Shown piece by piece: positions 61,874 through 64,000 of a stretch of DNA of 64,000 nucleotides. The DNA comes from Hydractinia symbiolongicarpus. Taxonomy: Eukaryota > Cnidaria > Hydrozoa > Anthoathecata > Hydractiniidae. Position numbers and translations under genes: made by a program. Positions within the stretch are counted from its first letter, which is position 1; every line of letters starts with the position of its first letter. Under the pieces are notes generated by a model. It was not told the origin of the DNA. It saw only the letters and a program-made list of their open reading frames with translations, and searched no databases. The stretch is from NCBI RefSeq assembly GCF_029227915.1, contig NC_079885.1, forward strand, positions 26,845,001 through 26,909,000, read 5' to 3'.

Positions 61874-63420
61874 ATGGCCGATGATTTGATTTTCCCGCCC
61901 AATGATCCTTTCCCTTTGGTGGGTGATCTCAATGATGATGTTTTATCAACTGATATTAATCCCGCTTTTCCACAGTCTGAACTTTTAAATATTCCTCAAT
62001 TGGTACCACCTATTATATCTCCAAGTGAAGATCGCACACCTTATACTCCCATCAGTCAACTTATGAAGCAAACAGAACAGCTAGCAGCTACACTTGACCA
62101 ACCTTTAAACAGTAACGCTAATGATCAATTGAATTTCAGTCACTTGCAGAATAATTCTTCACCAAACCAATTTTTGGGAAACAATATACAAAATACTTTG
62201 TTAAATAATAACAGTAACTTGTTAAATACATCAAATCATATTTCAAGCGCAGCCAATACGCAATGTTTAGTTGTTGGTGGACAACGAATTCAAATTCCTC
62301 CGCAACAAAGTCAAAACGAAAATATCCCAAATCTTAATGTGGTTAACTCCACAAACACAAACATGTCTGCTAAGCAAATAAATCCTGAACTTCAATCAGT
62401 TAAGCAACAAGCTGTGAGTAGTAACATGGATGGCAATTCAAAACAGTCTGTCATGTTAAAAATGCCACAAAACTCACAACTCAAAGGACAAATAGTTAAA
62501 ACTGCTGATCAACGTTTGATGTTTGTGACAGAAGTGAATGGTAAACGTGTGGGTTATATAATTCAGCAGGCAAAACCACCGAATGCCACTCAACAAACTG
62601 CACAACCATCTGTTGAAAAGATTAATATATCACAATCAACAACTATATCAAATAACGTCTTTCAATCTGCTATGCTCCCAACAAAATCTGAAACACTTTC
62701 ACTTGATACAAACTTGCATCAACAAAATTTAAATAACAATGGACAATCTTCACCAGATGCTGTAAGTATTATTAATCCAGTTGTAACAAAAAAAGAATAT
62801 ACAAAAGCCTTAAAAGAAAAACTCCAAAATTTACGAAATCCTACCAAAACCCAAAATTTTAAGTTTTTGCCTTCGTTAAATAAAACATTAGGAGAAAAAA
62901 TTATTAACACTGGTGTTTACGATAGTGAAAAGAAAATTCAAGTTCACCCTGTATCGCAAATTGTTAACACGTCAGTGAGTAGTGTTATCAACGATTTTGA
63001 TACAATTATGAAAGATGAACAAGAAATGGACGTTGAACAAAATGACGATGAAGAGGGCCAAGAAATTGAATTTAGTGAAAATGATTTGACAGGAGAATTT
63101 AACGAGAACTCAAATGATTCTTTAAAAAGTCCAGTTGATGAGAATATGTCACAAAATAATGATGAGGATATTACTAACTTCATTCCAAGGAGAAGAACTA
63201 TTAGTACTGATGATGATGAAGATTCTTTGCCTTTATCACAATTAAAGCATGAGTCAGAAAATGCAGTGCCAGGACTGAGTATTGAACCTGAGACTGTTTT
63301 CAAAAATTCAAAGAAGGGGAAAGCAAATACTGGAAAAGCTTCTTCAAATAAAGCTGAACCAAAAGGGAAGAAGAAAAGTAAATCTAAAAAGAAGAAGAAA
63401 GACGAACGAGAACCTGTAAA
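61874..63420 (+). CDS. First coding exon of an unidentified large Q/N-rich, probably nuclear protein (partial)
   Basis: ATG directly follows an acceptor (ATATTTTAG at 61865-61873), and 515 codons plus 2 nt run to a consensus donor (AA|GTAAGT at 63420/63421). If unspliced, a TAA follows at once (63422-63424), so continuation into further exons is inferred. Composition: an acidic/hydrophobic N-terminus (MADDLIFPPNDPFPLVGD), Q/N/S-rich disorder to about residue 190, then a short ordered-looking segment GQIVKTADQRLMFVTEVNGK near 205-230. A K-rich helix (KALKEKLQNLR) lies near 305, strongly acidic D/E tracts near 375-450, and a lysine-rich C-terminus (KKKSKSKKKKKDE). This fits a transcription or chromatin regulator. 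The layout recalls the N-termini of CHD6-9-type remodellers, but no diagnostic domain is present in this exon, so no name is given. Confidence 0.75.
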
Positions 63421-63424
63421 GTAA

Positions 63425-64000
63425 GTTTATCTCTTGGTAATGGGAATTATAAATCATTAAGGTAATTTACAGAAAATTTTGTTAGTCTACATAGTATTTC
63501 CTAGTCCATAAGGATCCTTTAAATGCACTAGAAACCTCTCTGCATGATCCTTGTTGGTCATAATACAATAATAACCGATTACCCCAGGCTGTACCGCAAA
63601 AATCGCTGAAGGTCTAAGTGCCGACCTCCAGTGCAATGACTGAGGGCGATATTTTCAGTTTATTATTGTATTTGCTAACCGTCAAGTTAGATAAAGATAG
63701 AATGTGATCAGACAGAATGTGGCTGAATCTGGTTATTTTATCTGTTAAACTATTTGACATTGTTGTTGTTTCTATCCTATGAAAATGTTCTTTTCTATAA
63801 ATGTATTGTGGGAGTTACATATATAATCTTTCCCGATGCTTCTTAAAACTTGTTTTTCGTGCCTGTTTACATTTTAATCTACCATTTTTCTCGACGACGG
63901 GTAATACCACTCCATATCGGCCCGTCGTTAAGAGCGCTAAGCCAATCAGAATGTCTAAAAACCCATATTGCCCGCTTGCAAAATCCATGCGGCTAACAAG
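63425..64000 (+). other. Intron of the right-hand gene, with a hairpin near the window edge
   Basis: No further exon was seen. At 63894-63901 and 63921-63928 an 8-bp perfect inverted repeat (ACGACGGG/CCCGTCGT) is followed by AAGCCAATCAGAATG. Such GC-rich stem plus CCAATCA sequences are common at ends of DNA transposons, so a MITE may begin here and run off the window. Confidence 0.4.

Noticed and set aside
63892-64000. CRISPR-like or terminator-like GC hairpin at the right edge
   Set aside because: Single stem only, eukaryotic context; better explained as a truncated view of a DNA-transposon end.

Overview
The window is nuclear DNA of an intron-rich, AT-rich animal. Genes are split into many small exons with consistent GT-AG junctions. 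The gene content is metazoan: a PIEZO mechanosensitive channel, DNAJC11, and the first exon of a p107/p130-type pocket protein. The low GC, the tRNA-derived SINEs, the short inverted-repeat elements and the divergence from vertebrate proteins fit an early-branching animal such as a cnidarian, perhaps a hydrozoan. That placement is inference, since no species marker was checked.

Layout. (1) 400-558, minus: first coding exon of a retinoblastoma-like (RBL) gene that runs off the left edge. (2) 600-8700: intergenic or 5'UTR-intron DNA with a 5'-truncated non-LTR retrotransposon (3650-4835), a fold-back repeat with a short TTAGGG tract (5016-5245), a CpG-bearing promoter-like patch with a perfect E2F-type site (5880-6080) and a 526-bp pogo/Tigger-like MITE with TA target duplications (7380-7905). 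(3) 8817-20213, plus: complete DNAJC11 in 20 coding exons (561 aa). (4) 21154-24600: a possible orphan exon, then a decayed APE-type non-LTR element on the minus strand. (5) 25007-52989, plus: complete Piezo in 42 coding exons (2353 aa) with the pore-module motif intact. Its introns carry SINEs, a truncated RTE-like tail, a partial copy of one of its own exons, and two independent 35-bp tandem duplications beside 3' splice sites. (6) 53-61.8 kb: gene-poor DNA with a degenerate retroelement tail, a structured GC-rich patch, a SINE disrupted by a nested RTE-tail insertion, and a 26-bp minisatellite. (7) 61874-63420, plus: a large first coding exon of a Q/N-rich, acidic then lysine-rich, probably nuclear protein that continues beyond the window and that I could not identify.

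The four genes are not an operon and have no obvious joint function: cell-cycle pocket protein, mitochondrial MICOS-associated J protein, mechanosensitive cation channel, and a putative nuclear protein. No complete RNA gene or CRISPR array was seen. The most unusual observations concern repeats at Piezo splice sites and nested retroelement insertions, not a new multi-gene system.
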